The notes under the pieces are model-generated. The model searched no databases. It was not told the DNA's origin and saw only the letters and a list, made by a program, of their open reading frames with translations. From contig JAJXUF010000102.1 of NCBI GenBank assembly GCA_021783175.1, positions 1 through 11,655 on the forward strand: a DNA stretch of 11,655 nt. The letters are read 5' to 3'. Numbering within the stretch: position 1 is the first letter of the stretch; each line of letters opens with the position of its first letter. Below, one piece after another: positions 1 to 7,696 of this stretch. Position numbers and translations under genes: made by a program. This stretch comes from Pseudomonadota bacterium (GTDB lineage Bacteria; Pseudomonadota; Gammaproteobacteria; Acidiferrobacterales; UBA6901).

Positions 1-488
1 CGTTTCTGCACTACGTGGGCAAGATCGGCATCAGGGACAACATCCTGCTCAAGCCAGCCCGGCTGACCGAGGAAGAATTTGCGGTGATGCGCACCCATGT
101 TCTGCTGGGTGTCGACATCATCTGCAGGTCGAAATGGCTGGCGGGCGCGCGCGAGGTGGTGGAGTTTCACCACGAGAAATTCGACGGGAGTGGCTACATG
201 CAGGGGCTGCGGGGAAACGATATTCCGTTGAACGCACGAATCTTCACGATCGTCGACGTATTCGATGCGCTCACGTCGAGGCGTCCTTACAAAGATCCTT
301 TCAGTTTCGCGGAAGCCATAAAAATGATGGAACCCGACAGCGGCAAGCGTTTCGACCCGGAATTATTCCGGGTTTTCCGCGATCGGGCCTATACTCTCCA
401 CCAGGAAATCGTGCATGCGCCGGACACCCTTCTGGAGGCGATGCTGGGCAGCCTGGTAAAAAAGCATTTCTTCAGCGGAAAATCCTGA
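1..488 (+). CDS. HD-GYP domain protein, C-terminal part (5' end outside window), degenerate motif
   Basis: HD-GYP domains normally hydrolyse cyclic-di-GMP at a di- or tri-iron site and often sit behind a sensor or receiver domain; any such domain would lie upstream of the window. The frame is open from base 3, so the GTG at 15 is internal and not a true start. Visible family blocks are GKIGI with the following LLKP, a TH in the next helix, the HHEKFDGSGY loop, and VDVFDALTSRRPY, ending about 60 residues later at a TGA (486-488). Two signature positions differ. The HD metal-ligand pair reads HY (bases 9-14, CAC TAC), and the GYP loop reads GYM. The other expected ligands (TH, HH, the D of VDVFDA) are present. 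The domain may therefore be a weak enzyme, or a binding or scaffold domain. The family call is firm; the activity is uncertain. An efflux operon follows 70 nt downstream on the same strand. Confidence 0.88.
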   Translation, partial: FLHYVGKIGIRDNILLKPARLTEEEFAVMRTHVLLGVDIICRSKWLAGAREVVEFHHEKFDGSGYMQGLRGNDIPLNARIFTIVDVFDALTSRRPYKDPFSFAEAIKMMEPDSGKRFDPELFRVFRDRAYTLHQEIVHAPDTLLEAMLGSLVKKHFFSGKS

Positions 489-544
489 TCTATCATTCGG
501 CAGGAAATATCTTGCCGTATTTGTCTGAGACGTATTCTTGGACC

Positions 545-549
545 GGGAG
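545..549 (+). promoter_or_regulatory. Ribosome binding site of the RND permease gene
   Basis: GGGAG lies 9 nt before the ATG at 559 and supports that start. The 70-nt gap upstream of the ATG shows only a weak 5-bp inverted repeat (CGGCA 498-502 with TGCCG 513-517) and no convincing promoter. Co-transcription with the HD-GYP gene is therefore possible but not shown. Confidence 0.6.
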
Positions 550-558
550 TAGCTTCGC

Positions 559-3500
559 ATGTTATGGATAGTCCGGATCGCATTAAGCCGCCCCTATACT
601 TTCATAGTACTGGCGCTGCTGATTTTGATTCTCGGTCCGCTGGTCTATGTGAACATGCGCACGGATATTTTTCCGGACATCAAGGTGCCGGTCGTCAGCG
701 CGGTTTGGGCATATAACGGCCTGCCGCCGGAGGATATGTCGGACCGCATCGTCACCTATTACGAACGCCAATTGTCCACCGCAGTCAACGATATCGAACA
801 TATCGAGTCGCAATCGCTACCCGGTGTGGCTATCGTCAAGATATTCTTTCAGCCCGACGTCAACATCAATGCCGCCGTCAGTCAGGTCACCGCGCTGTCG
901 CAGACCGTGCTGAAGCGGTTGCCCCCAGGCATTACGCCGCCGCTGATCCTGAGTTACAACGCGTCGAGCGTGCCCGTTCTGCAACTGGCGCTTTCCAGCG
1001 ATACGCTGCTCGACAACCAGCTGTTCGATCTCGCCAACAATTTCATTCGTCCCATCCTGGCGCAAGTGCGCGCCGCCATTCCGTCGCCTTATGGCGGCAA
1101 GAACCGGCAGGTCCAGGTGGATCTGGATATGCAGGCGATGCGTTCCAAAGGCCTGACGCCTCAGGATGTGACCAACGCGATCCTGAGCCAGAACCTGATC
1201 CTTCCGGCGGGCACCGAAAAAATGGGAGAGTTCGAGTACAACGTCAAGCTTAATGCAAGCCCGGACGTGCTCGACGACCTGAACGACCTGCCGATCAAGT
1301 CGCTGAACGGCGCGACGATCTTGCTGCGCGACGTTGCGCATGTGCGCGATGGATACTCTCCGCAACAGAACATCGTCCGGGTAAACGGCCGGCACTCGGT
1401 ATTGACCACTATCCAGAAAAACGGCAGCGCCTCGACGCTGGACATCATCGACAACGTCAAGGCGCTTTTGCCGCGTGTCGAGGCAGGCGCCCCCCCAGGG
1501 CTTATCCTCAAGGTGGTCGGCGACCAGTCTGTGTTCGTCAAGTCGGCGGTGAGCGGCGTCATCCGCGAGGGCGTGATCGCCGCCGCGCTTACGGGCCTGA
1601 TGATATTGCTGTTTCTCGGCAGCTGGCGTTCCACCCTGATCATCACGATATCCATTCCGCTGGCGATATTGTCGGCGATCATCGCGCTGGCCGCTTTCGG
1701 TCAGACATTGAACGTCATGACGCTGGGAGGGCTGGCGCTGGCCGTGGGGATACTGGTCGACGATGCCACAGTGACGATCGAAAACATGAACTGGCATCTG
1801 GATCAAGGCAAGAATGTGGAAGCCGCCATCATGGATGGCGCGCATCAGATCGTGGGCCCCGCTTTTGTGTCCTTGTTGTGCATCTGCATCGTATTCATCC
1901 CGATGTTCTTTCTTGAGGGAGTGGCGAAATATCTTTTCGTTCCGCTGGCCGAAGCAGTCATGTTCTCGATGATTGCGTCGTTCATTTTGTCGCGCACGCT
2001 GGTGCCGACGCTGGCCAAATACCTGCTGCGGCCCCGTGTTCAGGAAAGTCATCGTGAACAACTGGAAAGCCGGGACTTGCCGCATCAATCGAAGAATCCG
2101 CTGATCCGGTTTCAACAGGCATTCGAAAACGCATTCGGCCGCATTCGCGAAAAATACAAAGAGATTTTGACCGATGCGCTTTCCAGCCGTGTTCCTTTCG
2201 TTGCCGGCTTCCTCGGGTTTGTACTCGTCTCGTTCGCACTTGTGCCTTGGCTCGGCCGGAATTTTTTTCCTGCGGTCGATGCCGGCGAGATCAAATTGCA
2301 TATCCGGGCGCAAACCGGGACGAGAATCGAGGAAACGGCGCGTCTGTGCGACGAGATTGAACGCCAGATCAGGAGCGAGGTTCCAGCCGGTGAAATCAGG
2401 AATATCCTGGACAACATCGGCCTGCCGGTGAGCGGAATCAATCTGGCCTACAGCAATTCATCGCCCATCGGCCCCGCCGATGCGGATATCCTGATCTCCC
2501 TGAATAAAGGGCACCGGCCCACGGCGCAATACGTCAAGGCGTTGCGCACGCACTTGCAGGATGGTTTTCCCGGAGTGTCCTTCGCATTCCTGCCTGCCGA
2601 TATCGTGAGCCAGATATTGAATTTCGGCATGCCCGCACCGATCAACGTTCAGGTGATTGGCTTCAACCGCAAGGCGAATCAGGAATATGCGGCGGCCGTT
2701 ATGAGCCGGATGAAGAAAATTCCGGGTCTGGCCGACTTGCGCATCCAGCAGGCGTTCAACCAGCCCGAACTGTATGTGGATGTGAATCGCACGCGGGCGC
2801 GGGAATTGGGACTGACCCAGCATGACGTGGCCATCAACATGCTGGTCTCGTTATCCGGCAGCTTTCAGACGGCCCCCAACTTCTGGGTCAATCCGGACAA
2901 CAAGGTATCCTATCCCGTGGTCGTGCAAGTGCCGCAGCCCCGTCTCGATACGCTCAGCGACCTGCAGAATATTCCGGTCACGTCCGGTCAGGATTCGAAT
3001 TCTCAATCGCAGTTGCTCGCCGGAGTGGCCACCATCACCAGGGGGCAGGGCGAAGCCGTCGTGTCGCATTACGATGTCGAGCCGACCATCGATATTTTCG
3101 GTTCAACGCAGGAGCGGGACCTGGGCAATGTGGCCTATGACATGGAGCAGGTTTTGAAGGATACCGCCAAGGATGTCCCCAAGGGCTCTTACGTCGTCAT
3201 GCGCGGCCAGGTGAAGGCCATGAACGATTCCTACAGCGGATTGCTGTTCGGCTTGCTGGGGGCGATCGTGTTGATCTATCTGCTGATTGTGGTTAATTTT
3301 CAGTCCTGGCTGGATCCGTTTGTCATCATCACGGCATTGCCGGCGGCTCTGGCGGGGATCGTCTGGATGTTGTTTGTGACCGATACCACTTTATCGGTGC
3401 CGACGCTGATCGGATCGATCATGTGCATGGGGGTCGCCACCGCCAACAGCATACTGGTCGTGAGCTTTGCGCGCGAAAGGCTGCGCGAGGGGGATAGTGG

Positions 3501-3759
3501 GGTCACTGCCGCGCTGGAGGCGGGCTTTATCCGTTTCCGCCCGGTTTTGATGACGGCGCTTGCCATGATGATCGGCATGGCGCCCATGGCATTGGGACTC
3601 GGCGAAGGTGGCGAACAAAATGCACCGCTTGGGCGGGCGGTGATAGGAGGACTCGCCTTCGCGACATTTGCAACATTGCTTTTTGTGCCTGTCGTGTTCA
3701 GTCTGGTGCATAGAGTTCAAGATCGGGATAGTAAAGAAACTTCGAACGACGCCGCCTAA
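559..3759 (+). CDS. RND-family efflux transporter permease subunit (AcrB-like)
   Basis: This is the inner-membrane, proton-driven pump of a tripartite exporter; it takes substrates from the periplasm or membrane and passes them to the outer-membrane channel. At 1066 residues it has the usual size. The layout is the duplicated RND plan: TM1 near 13-31, a first periplasmic domain to about 335, TM2-TM6 between about 336 and 484, a cytoplasmic linker, TM7 near 545-563, a second periplasmic domain, and TM8-TM12 from about 892 to 1047. TM4 carries the proton-relay pair Asp401-Asp402 in the context GILVDDATVTIEN. The TM10 lysine expected in AcrB (AKNAIL) is missing: this protein reads GVATANSIL, with Ala962 at that position. 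That variant is, to my recollection, typical of a non-AcrB RND subgroup. The adaptor gene follows after 13 nt. Substrate cannot be told from sequence; the lack of metal-pump motifs points to drugs or organic solutes and not heavy metals. Confidence 0.95.
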   Translation: MLWIVRIALSRPYTFIVLALLILILGPLVYVNMRTDIFPDIKVPVVSAVWAYNGLPPEDMSDRIVTYYERQLSTAVNDIEHIESQSLPGVAIVKIFFQPDVNINAAVSQVTALSQTVLKRLPPGITPPLILSYNASSVPVLQLALSSDTLLDNQLFDLANNFIRPILAQVRAAIPSPYGGKNRQVQVDLDMQAMRSKGLTPQDVTNAILSQNLILPAGTEKMGEFEYNVKLNASPDVLDDLNDLPIKSLNGATILLRDVAHVRDGYSPQQNIVRVNGRHSVLTTIQKNGSASTLDIIDNVKALLPRVEAGAPPGLILKVVGDQSVFVKSAVSGVIREGVIAAALTGLMILLFLGSWRSTLIITISIPLAILSAIIALAAFGQTLNVMTLGGLALAVGILVDDATVTIENMNWHLDQGKNVEAAIMDGAHQIVGPAFVSLLCICIVFIPMFFLEGVAKYLFVPLAEAVMFSMIASFILSRTLVPTLAKYLLRPRVQESHREQLESRDLPHQSKNPLIRFQQAFENAFGRIREKYKEILTDALSSRVPFVAGFLGFVLVSFALVPWLGRNFFPAVDAGEIKLHIRAQTGTRIEETARLCDEIERQIRSEVPAGEIRNILDNIGLPVSGINLAYSNSSPIGPADADILISLNKGHRPTAQYVKALRTHLQDGFPGVSFAFLPADIVSQILNFGMPAPINVQVIGFNRKANQEYAAAVMSRMKKIPGLADLRIQQAFNQPELYVDVNRTRARELGLTQHDVAINMLVSLSGSFQTAPNFWVNPDNKVSYPVVVQVPQPRLDTLSDLQNIPVTSGQDSNSQSQLLAGVATITRGQGEAVVSHYDVEPTIDIFGSTQERDLGNVAYDMEQVLKDTAKDVPKGSYVVMRGQVKAMNDSYSGLLFGLLGAIVLIYLLIVVNFQSWLDPFVIITALPAALAGIVWMLFVTDTTLSVPTLIGSIMCMGVATANSILVVSFARERLREGDSGVTAALEAGFIRFRPVLMTALAMMIGMAPMALGLGEGGEQNAPLGRAVIGGLAFATFATLLFVPVVFSLVHRVQDRDSKETSNDAA

Positions 3760-3772
3760 TTCTGGAGTACGC

Positions 3773-4954
3773 ATGACGACCGAGCATATCCATCACGTTC
3801 CCACCTCCGCGCGCCTTCGACTAGCCGGAGTGACAGTGGCGGCAGTTGCCATCATTGTGGCGGCAGTTGGTATCTGGGTTCGCCTCGGTCACGCACATGA
3901 TCTGGAACGGGAGGTTGAAGCGAAGCATGTGACGGTTAAAGTTGTGTTGCCCGAGTTGGGCCCCGCTATGCAGACACTGATCTTGCCCGGAAACGTGCGC
4001 GCCGACCTTGATGCGCCTATCTATGCCAGGGTGAGCGGCTACCTCAAGAATTGGTATACCGACATTGGCGCGCATGTAAAAAAGGGACAATTGCTGGGTG
4101 AAGTGGAAACACCGGAACTTGACCAGCAGATACTGCGGGCTCGGGCCGATGTGGCGAGCGCCGAATCGAATCTGGAGATTGCCGACATCACGGCGAAGCG
4201 CTGGCAGAACCTGGTGGTCACGAATTCGGTTTCCCGTCAGGAGTCGGATGAAAAGACGGCAGATGCCAAGTCCAAGCATGACATATTGAACGCGGCGAAA
4301 GCCAACCTCGAAAGCCTGCTTGCAAACCAGTCGTTCCAGCGCATCGTGGCGCCTTTCGACGGTGTCGTCACAGAACGCAATACCGATATCGGCAAACTGA
4401 TCAACCCGGGAAGCAATAACGGACAGGCGTTGTTCCGGGTCGTCGACAACCGGCGACTGCGGATATACACCGAGGTGCCGCAGTACTTCATTTACCTGAT
4501 CAAGCCGAAAATGAAGGTACAAATCTATTTTCCGGAGCTTCCCGCGCAGGGCTTTGCGGCGACCGTCCTGAGCACGTCGAACGCGATCCGCGAGTCCTCG
4601 CGCACCTCGACGGTCGAGCTGTTGATGGAAAACAAGGGGGGGAAGCTGTTCTCGGGAAGTTATGCGGAAGTGCACTTTGACCTGCCTTCCAGTTCGAAAG
4701 TGTTCCGATTGCCGGTGAGCGCTTTGCTGTTCCGCAAAGAGGGACTGCAAGTTGCAACCGTCGGCGCCGATGACCGGGTCGTTCTCAAACACATCGCGAT
4801 CGCGCGCGATCTGGGGCGCGTGGTGGAAGTGAACAGCGGAATCGACAGTGCCGACCGGGTGATCGATAGCCCGTCTGATTCCATCGTGCAGGGTGATGTC
4901 GTGCGCATCAAGAATGCGGAGCCTGCCGAACCGAAGTCCGGGGCCGCGCCATGA
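3773..4954 (+). CDS. RND efflux periplasmic adaptor (membrane fusion protein)
   Basis: This adaptor joins the permease to the outer-membrane channel. The frame is open further upstream, but the ATG at 3773 is chosen because CTGGAG (3762-3767) sits 5 nt before it and it avoids overlap with the permease, whose stop is at 3757-3759. The product is 393 residues. An N-terminal hydrophobic anchor spans about 17-36 with no lipobox cysteine, so it is probably a membrane-anchored and not a lipidated adaptor. First half of the lipoyl domain: about 81-111 (ARVSGYLKNWYTDIG and following). Alpha-helical hairpin with coiled-coil character: about 112-187. Second lipoyl half: about 190-225 (VAPFDGVVTERNTDIGK). 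Beta-barrel: about 228-303. Membrane-proximal domain: about 305-382. The stop overlaps the next gene's start as ATGA, indicating translational coupling. Confidence 0.94.
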   Translation: MTTEHIHHVPTSARLRLAGVTVAAVAIIVAAVGIWVRLGHAHDLEREVEAKHVTVKVVLPELGPAMQTLILPGNVRADLDAPIYARVSGYLKNWYTDIGAHVKKGQLLGEVETPELDQQILRARADVASAESNLEIADITAKRWQNLVVTNSVSRQESDEKTADAKSKHDILNAAKANLESLLANQSFQRIVAPFDGVVTERNTDIGKLINPGSNNGQALFRVVDNRRLRIYTEVPQYFIYLIKPKMKVQIYFPELPAQGFAATVLSTSNAIRESSRTSTVELLMENKGGKLFSGSYAEVHFDLPSSSKVFRLPVSALLFRKEGLQVATVGADDRVVLKHIAIARDLGRVVEVNSGIDSADRVIDSPSDSIVQGDVVRIKNAEPAEPKSGAAP

Positions 4955-6378
4955 GCGCAATCCGGCTGGCATTGTCTATACTTTTCGTATCGGTATTCGC
5001 AGGCTGTTCCGAGGCGCCTGCTTACAAGATACCCGTGGTTCCGGCGCCGGCGGCGTACAAAGGCGATGCCGCGGTCTGGCAGCCTTCACAGCCCTCGGAC
5101 AATCTTCCGCGCGGCGATTGGTGGAAGGCCTACAAGACGCCCGCCCTGGACGATCTGGTTGTGCGGCTGGATGCGGCCAATGCCGATCTTGCGGTGGCAG
5201 TGGCTCATTTCGACCAGGCGACCGCCTATGCAGCCCAGGCGCGTGCGGATTATTTTCCCACCGTGTCGGCAGGCGCATACTCGACGCGCAACAGACAGTC
5301 GCAAAATCGCGCGCTGCGTTCCGCTGCCCAACCGAATGTCTACGGTGATAATGCGCTCGGCGTGATGGCCGATTATGAAGTCGACCTGTGGGGACGCGTG
5401 CGCAATCAGGTTGAAGCCGGAGAGGCGGGCGCTCAGGCTGCGGCGGCGGAACTGGAGTCCATTCACCTGAGCCTGAGGGCGGAACTCGTCAACAACTATC
5501 TGACCTTGCGCATGCTCGACGCGCAAGCCAGATTATTGGCGGATGAAGTCGGCGCCTATACCAAGGCCCTTGAGTTGACGCAAAACCGTTTCGAGGGCGG
5601 AATCGATTCAGCCCTGGATGTCTCCCGTGCCAAAGTGCAACTCGAAACGGCGCAAGCGAAGATCGCGGATATCGCTGCAAGCAGGGCGCTGTACGAGCAT
5701 GCGATCGCCACGCTGGTGGGCGAATCCGCTTCCGGATTTTCCATTGCGCCTGTCGTGGTAGACATCCCGTTGCCTGCAATCCCCGTGGGCGTCCCGGCAG
5801 CGCTGTTGCAGCGCAGGCCGGACATTGCCGCTGCGGAGCGTCATTTGGCTGAAGCCAATGCCCGTATCGGGGTGGCCAAATCGGCCTTTTTCCCGACCGT
5901 CAATCTCAGCGCTGCTGCGGGATACGAAAGCACATACCAGTCGGCGTGGCTGACCGCGCCCAATCTGTTCTGGATGATCGGGCCGAACGCCCTGATGACT
6001 ATTTTCGATGCCGGCCGGCGCGAGGCGGTGGTCGCCCAGGAAGAAGCCGTATTCAGGGAATCGGGAGCTAAATACCGTTCCGCGGTACTGCACGCTTTTC
6101 AGGAGGTCGAAGACAATCTTTCGCTCTTGAGTAATCTGACCGAGGAATCCCGGGCGCTCGACGCAGCCGTCGGCGATACCCAGAACACACTGGATATCGC
6201 CATGAACCGTTACCGAGAAGGCGCCGCGAGTTATCTGGAAGTGGTGACAGCTCAGGCCATCGCACAGCAGGTTCAACTCGACGCGCTGGATCTGCGCCGG
6301 AGAAGGTTGCAGGCAAGCGTCAATCTTGTCCGGGCACTGGGAGGCGGGTGGGAGGCAGCCCGGATAGCCTCCCGTTGA
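4951..6378 (+). CDS. Outer-membrane efflux lipoprotein, NodT/TolC family
   Basis: This is the outer-membrane exit duct of the tripartite exporter. The 475-residue protein starts with a lipoprotein signal ending in FAGC, with Cys19 as the likely lipidated residue. After the conserved GDWWKAY segment come two outer-membrane-efflux repeats, roughly 65-250 and 275-460, as expected for the trimeric TolC fold with alpha-helical barrels. The second repeat opens with the strong family signature around residues 288-325 (LLQRRPDIAAAERHLAEAN, then ARIG and FFPTVNLSA). A second helix pair with REGAASYLEVVTAQ follows near 425. The ATG at 4951 overlaps the adaptor stop by 4 nt, so it is the last gene of the operon. 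A hairpin follows 19 nt after the stop. The family call is firm; substrate is unknown. Confidence 0.95.
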   Translation: MSAIRLALSILFVSVFAGCSEAPAYKIPVVPAPAAYKGDAAVWQPSQPSDNLPRGDWWKAYKTPALDDLVVRLDAANADLAVAVAHFDQATAYAAQARADYFPTVSAGAYSTRNRQSQNRALRSAAQPNVYGDNALGVMADYEVDLWGRVRNQVEAGEAGAQAAAAELESIHLSLRAELVNNYLTLRMLDAQARLLADEVGAYTKALELTQNRFEGGIDSALDVSRAKVQLETAQAKIADIAASRALYEHAIATLVGESASGFSIAPVVVDIPLPAIPVGVPAALLQRRPDIAAAERHLAEANARIGVAKSAFFPTVNLSAAAGYESTYQSAWLTAPNLFWMIGPNALMTIFDAGRREAVVAQEEAVFRESGAKYRSAVLHAFQEVEDNLSLLSNLTEESRALDAAVGDTQNTLDIAMNRYREGAASYLEVVTAQAIAQQVQLDALDLRRRRLQASVNLVRALGGGWEAARIASR

Positions 6379-6396
6379 TACTCATTCATAAGGCAA

Positions 6397-6425
6397 TCTT
6401 CCGGGTCAATCAGCCTTCCGGAAGA
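6397..6425 (+). terminator. Candidate hairpin after the RND operon
   Basis: TCTTCCGG (6397-6404) pairs perfectly with CCGGAAGA (6418-6425) around a 13-nt loop, 19 nt beyond the efflux operon stop. No T-run follows, so it is not a classical intrinsic terminator. It may instead protect the 3' end of the mRNA or be unrelated. Confidence 0.35.
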
Positions 6426-6464
6426 CCTAAGGAAGTTATGATTTATTCGGTTTCGTCGTTTCGG

Positions 6465-6488
6465 CCCTTCGATAAACTCAGGACAGGC
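6465..6488. repeat. Short REP-like intergenic repeat
   Basis: CCCTTCGATAAACTCAGG followed by ACAGGC resembles, from memory, the dispersed proteobacterial repeat of the form CCCTTCGACAAGCTCAGG. It lies directly beside the REP pair at 6490-6694. Only one copy is seen in this window, so the assignment rests on recall of similar repeats elsewhere. Confidence 0.4.
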
Positions 6489-6489
6489 T

Positions 6490-6694
6490 GACCTGCGGTC
6501 AGGCCGGAACCCAGTTACATAGCAGTCAGAAATATTGGCGACACTATTAACAACCCTCTCCCTTCGCTACGCTCACCCCTCTCCCGCCAGCGGGAGAGGG
6601 GTGGGGAGAGGGTGAGCAGTGTTTTCCCAAGAAATGTAGTCTGAATTTCTGACTGCTGTGTAAAGGCACTGGATACCGGCCTTGCCGGTATGAC
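6490..6694. repeat. Diverged pair of inverted REP units (pair A)
   Basis: The right unit at 6669-6694 has an 8-bp hairpin, ATACCGGC (6673-6680) with GCCGGTAT (6684-6691) around CTT, flanked by CTGG and GAC. The left unit at about 6490-6515 carries the opposite orientation in a decayed form (GGCCGGAACCCAG). This is the same plan as the pairs at 10297-10404 and 10962-11093, but less well conserved. The spacer between the units is filled by a separate large palindrome (6515-6663). The pair lies between two convergent transcription units. Confidence 0.55.
6515..6663. repeat. Large nested palindromic element
   Basis: The outer arms 6515-6533 and 6645-6663 are inverted copies matching at 18 of 19 positions; the one exception would be a G-U pair in RNA. 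Inside, ACCCTCTCCC (6553-6562) pairs with GGGAGAGGGT (6604-6613). The core 6574-6586 pairs perfectly over 13 bp with 6591-6603 around a 4-nt loop. The left strand has an 11-nt bulge (TTCGCTACGCT). This resembles the CCCTCTCCC/GGGAGAGGG class of dispersed proteobacterial palindromes. It could terminate transcription from both convergent sides. No ORF is encoded. Confidence 0.7.
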
Positions 6695-6717
6695 GAATTA
6701 ATCAGCGCTTCACTAAG

Positions 6718-7584
6718 CTAGAACGTAATGCGCATTGTGGCCAACGTGGCGTGATTCAGGTTGACAACCTGCGTTCCCTGTACGATCTGATATCCAACTC
6801 CAACGATAGCCTTGATGCGATCCTTGATCTCGAATCGGCCGATAGTCGCCCCATAGGTGATCATCATTTGGCTTTTACCGGCAAGTGCCCCGTCATACCA
6901 GTGTGTATAGCTGGTTTCAATCTCCGGCCAGAACTTGCCCACATGTCCCTGCAGCGCCGTATTCCAGGTAAGGGGCCTTCCTAGAGTGCCCACCCCGCCT
7001 GACGGAACAGCCATTCCCAATGTGCTCTGAATATCGAACCCGGACTGTCGATCGCCCCACCCCTTACCGCCAGCGATGGTGGGCGTGAGCAGTGTGTGAT
7101 TGGTGGTAAATGCATTGCCCCCGGTTTGCAGGCTCGTTCCGAGGAACGCGGTGACGATGTAATTGCCATGCTCCTCATTTGCCGACAGTAGCCGGTATTT
7201 CAGCAGCAGGTTTTCATCGGCCACTCCCGAGACACTCGGCTTGTTTGGAACGTCTTTTACTTGATAGGCCGGTACGCCGACTATGATCTCGGTATTTTCA
7301 CTGGGAATAAATTCAAGCCCTTTGCCGCCGCCGTAACTGTCAAGAGTGGTGCCTGCTTTAGGTTTGGGCACATCTGAATGGCTATAGTCGAATCTGTACT
7401 CCTGTTCCAGACGCGGGGTTACTGTCACCAGGGGGGTCATCCAGTGCGGTTGCTCTTCCTGGGTGCTGCTGACATTGGCTAACCAGTTTGAGAAAAATGA
7501 TGTTTCCTCGGCATAAGCAGGTAGCGTAATCAGGCTATAAGCCATCAGAATGACAGCGGAATACATTTTGGTGGGTTTGATCAT
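6718..7584 (-). CDS. Uncharacterised exported protein, probable outer-membrane beta-barrel
   Basis: I do not recognise a named function. With the start at 7584 the product has 288 residues. A start at 7593 is in frame, but its ATG directly abuts AAGGAG (complement of 7594-7599), whereas the ATG at 7584 lies 9 nt from it, so 7584 is preferred. The N-terminus is a standard signal peptide, with likely cleavage after LPAYA before EET. The mature part has many short alternating polar/hydrophobic strands rich in Gly, Thr, Tyr and Trp (for example GNYIVTAFLG, MMITYGATIGRF, IKAIVGVGYQIV) and ends in a terminal phenylalanine (MRITF), the usual C-terminal signal for outer-membrane barrel insertion. A mid-protein block, LLLKYRLLSANEEHGNY, looks conserved in similar hypothetical proteins as I recall them. 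A distant relation to the MetA/SphA-like transporter barrels is possible. A perfect FNR-type box lies upstream at 7649-7662. Confidence 0.8.
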   Translation of the reverse strand: MIKPTKMYSAVILMAYSLITLPAYAEETSFFSNWLANVSSTQEEQPHWMTPLVTVTPRLEQEYRFDYSHSDVPKPKAGTTLDSYGGGKGLEFIPSENTEIIVGVPAYQVKDVPNKPSVSGVADENLLLKYRLLSANEEHGNYIVTAFLGTSLQTGGNAFTTNHTLLTPTIAGGKGWGDRQSGFDIQSTLGMAVPSGGVGTLGRPLTWNTALQGHVGKFWPEIETSYTHWYDGALAGKSQMMITYGATIGRFEIKDRIKAIVGVGYQIVQGTQVVNLNHATLATMRITF

Positions 7585-7593
7585 TTTGACCAT

Positions 7594-7599
7594 CTCCTT
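7594..7599 (-). promoter_or_regulatory. Ribosome binding site deciding the start at 7584
   Basis: On the minus strand the sequence reads AAGGAG, then ATG, then GTCAAA, then ATG. The first ATG has no spacer from the Shine-Dalgarno motif, while the second has 9 nt. The second ATG (7584) is therefore the more likely start. Confidence 0.6.
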
Positions 7600-7648
7600 A
7601 ATTTAATTAATTATTTTTTCGAATGGATGCTTAATTCTTAACATTCAA

Positions 7649-7662
7649 TTGATTGGAATCAA
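7649..7662 (-). promoter_or_regulatory. Perfect FNR-type binding site
   Basis: TTGATTGGAATCAA matches the FNR/ANR consensus TTGAT-N4-ATCAA at all ten defined bases. Its centre (7655.5) lies 71.5 nt upstream of the preferred ATG at 7584. A possible promoter on the minus strand uses TTGATT of the box as -35 and AAGAAT 17 nt later as -10, which would imply repression. A class II activating arrangement would instead need a -10 near 7621-7626, where the match is poor. The site is clear; the sign of regulation is not. Confidence 0.65.
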
Positions 7663-7696
7663 GAATGGCATCCTGTGTGTTTTAGCTTCATCACGT

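Noticed and set aside
15..17. GTG at 15 as the start of the HD-GYP gene
   Set aside because: The frame is open upstream and already encodes family sequence (FLHY) before it, so the gene enters from outside the window.
498..517. Terminator after the HD-GYP gene
   Set aside because: Only a 5-bp stem with a 10-nt loop and no T-run; too weak to call.
817..2313. Long minus-strand open frame of 498 codons inside the permease gene
   Set aside because: It is antisense to a clear RND permease, and its translation is rich in Arg, Gln, His and Asp with no recognisable fold, as expected for a shadow of a GC-rich gene.
3668..3772. Upstream extension of the adaptor gene start
   Set aside because: It would overlap the permease coding region by about 90 nt. 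The ATG at 3773 has a good ribosome binding site and leads directly into the membrane anchor.
3821..4972. Minus-strand open frame of 383 codons opposite the adaptor gene
   Set aside because: It has antisense shadow composition, while the plus-strand frame shows every adaptor domain in order.
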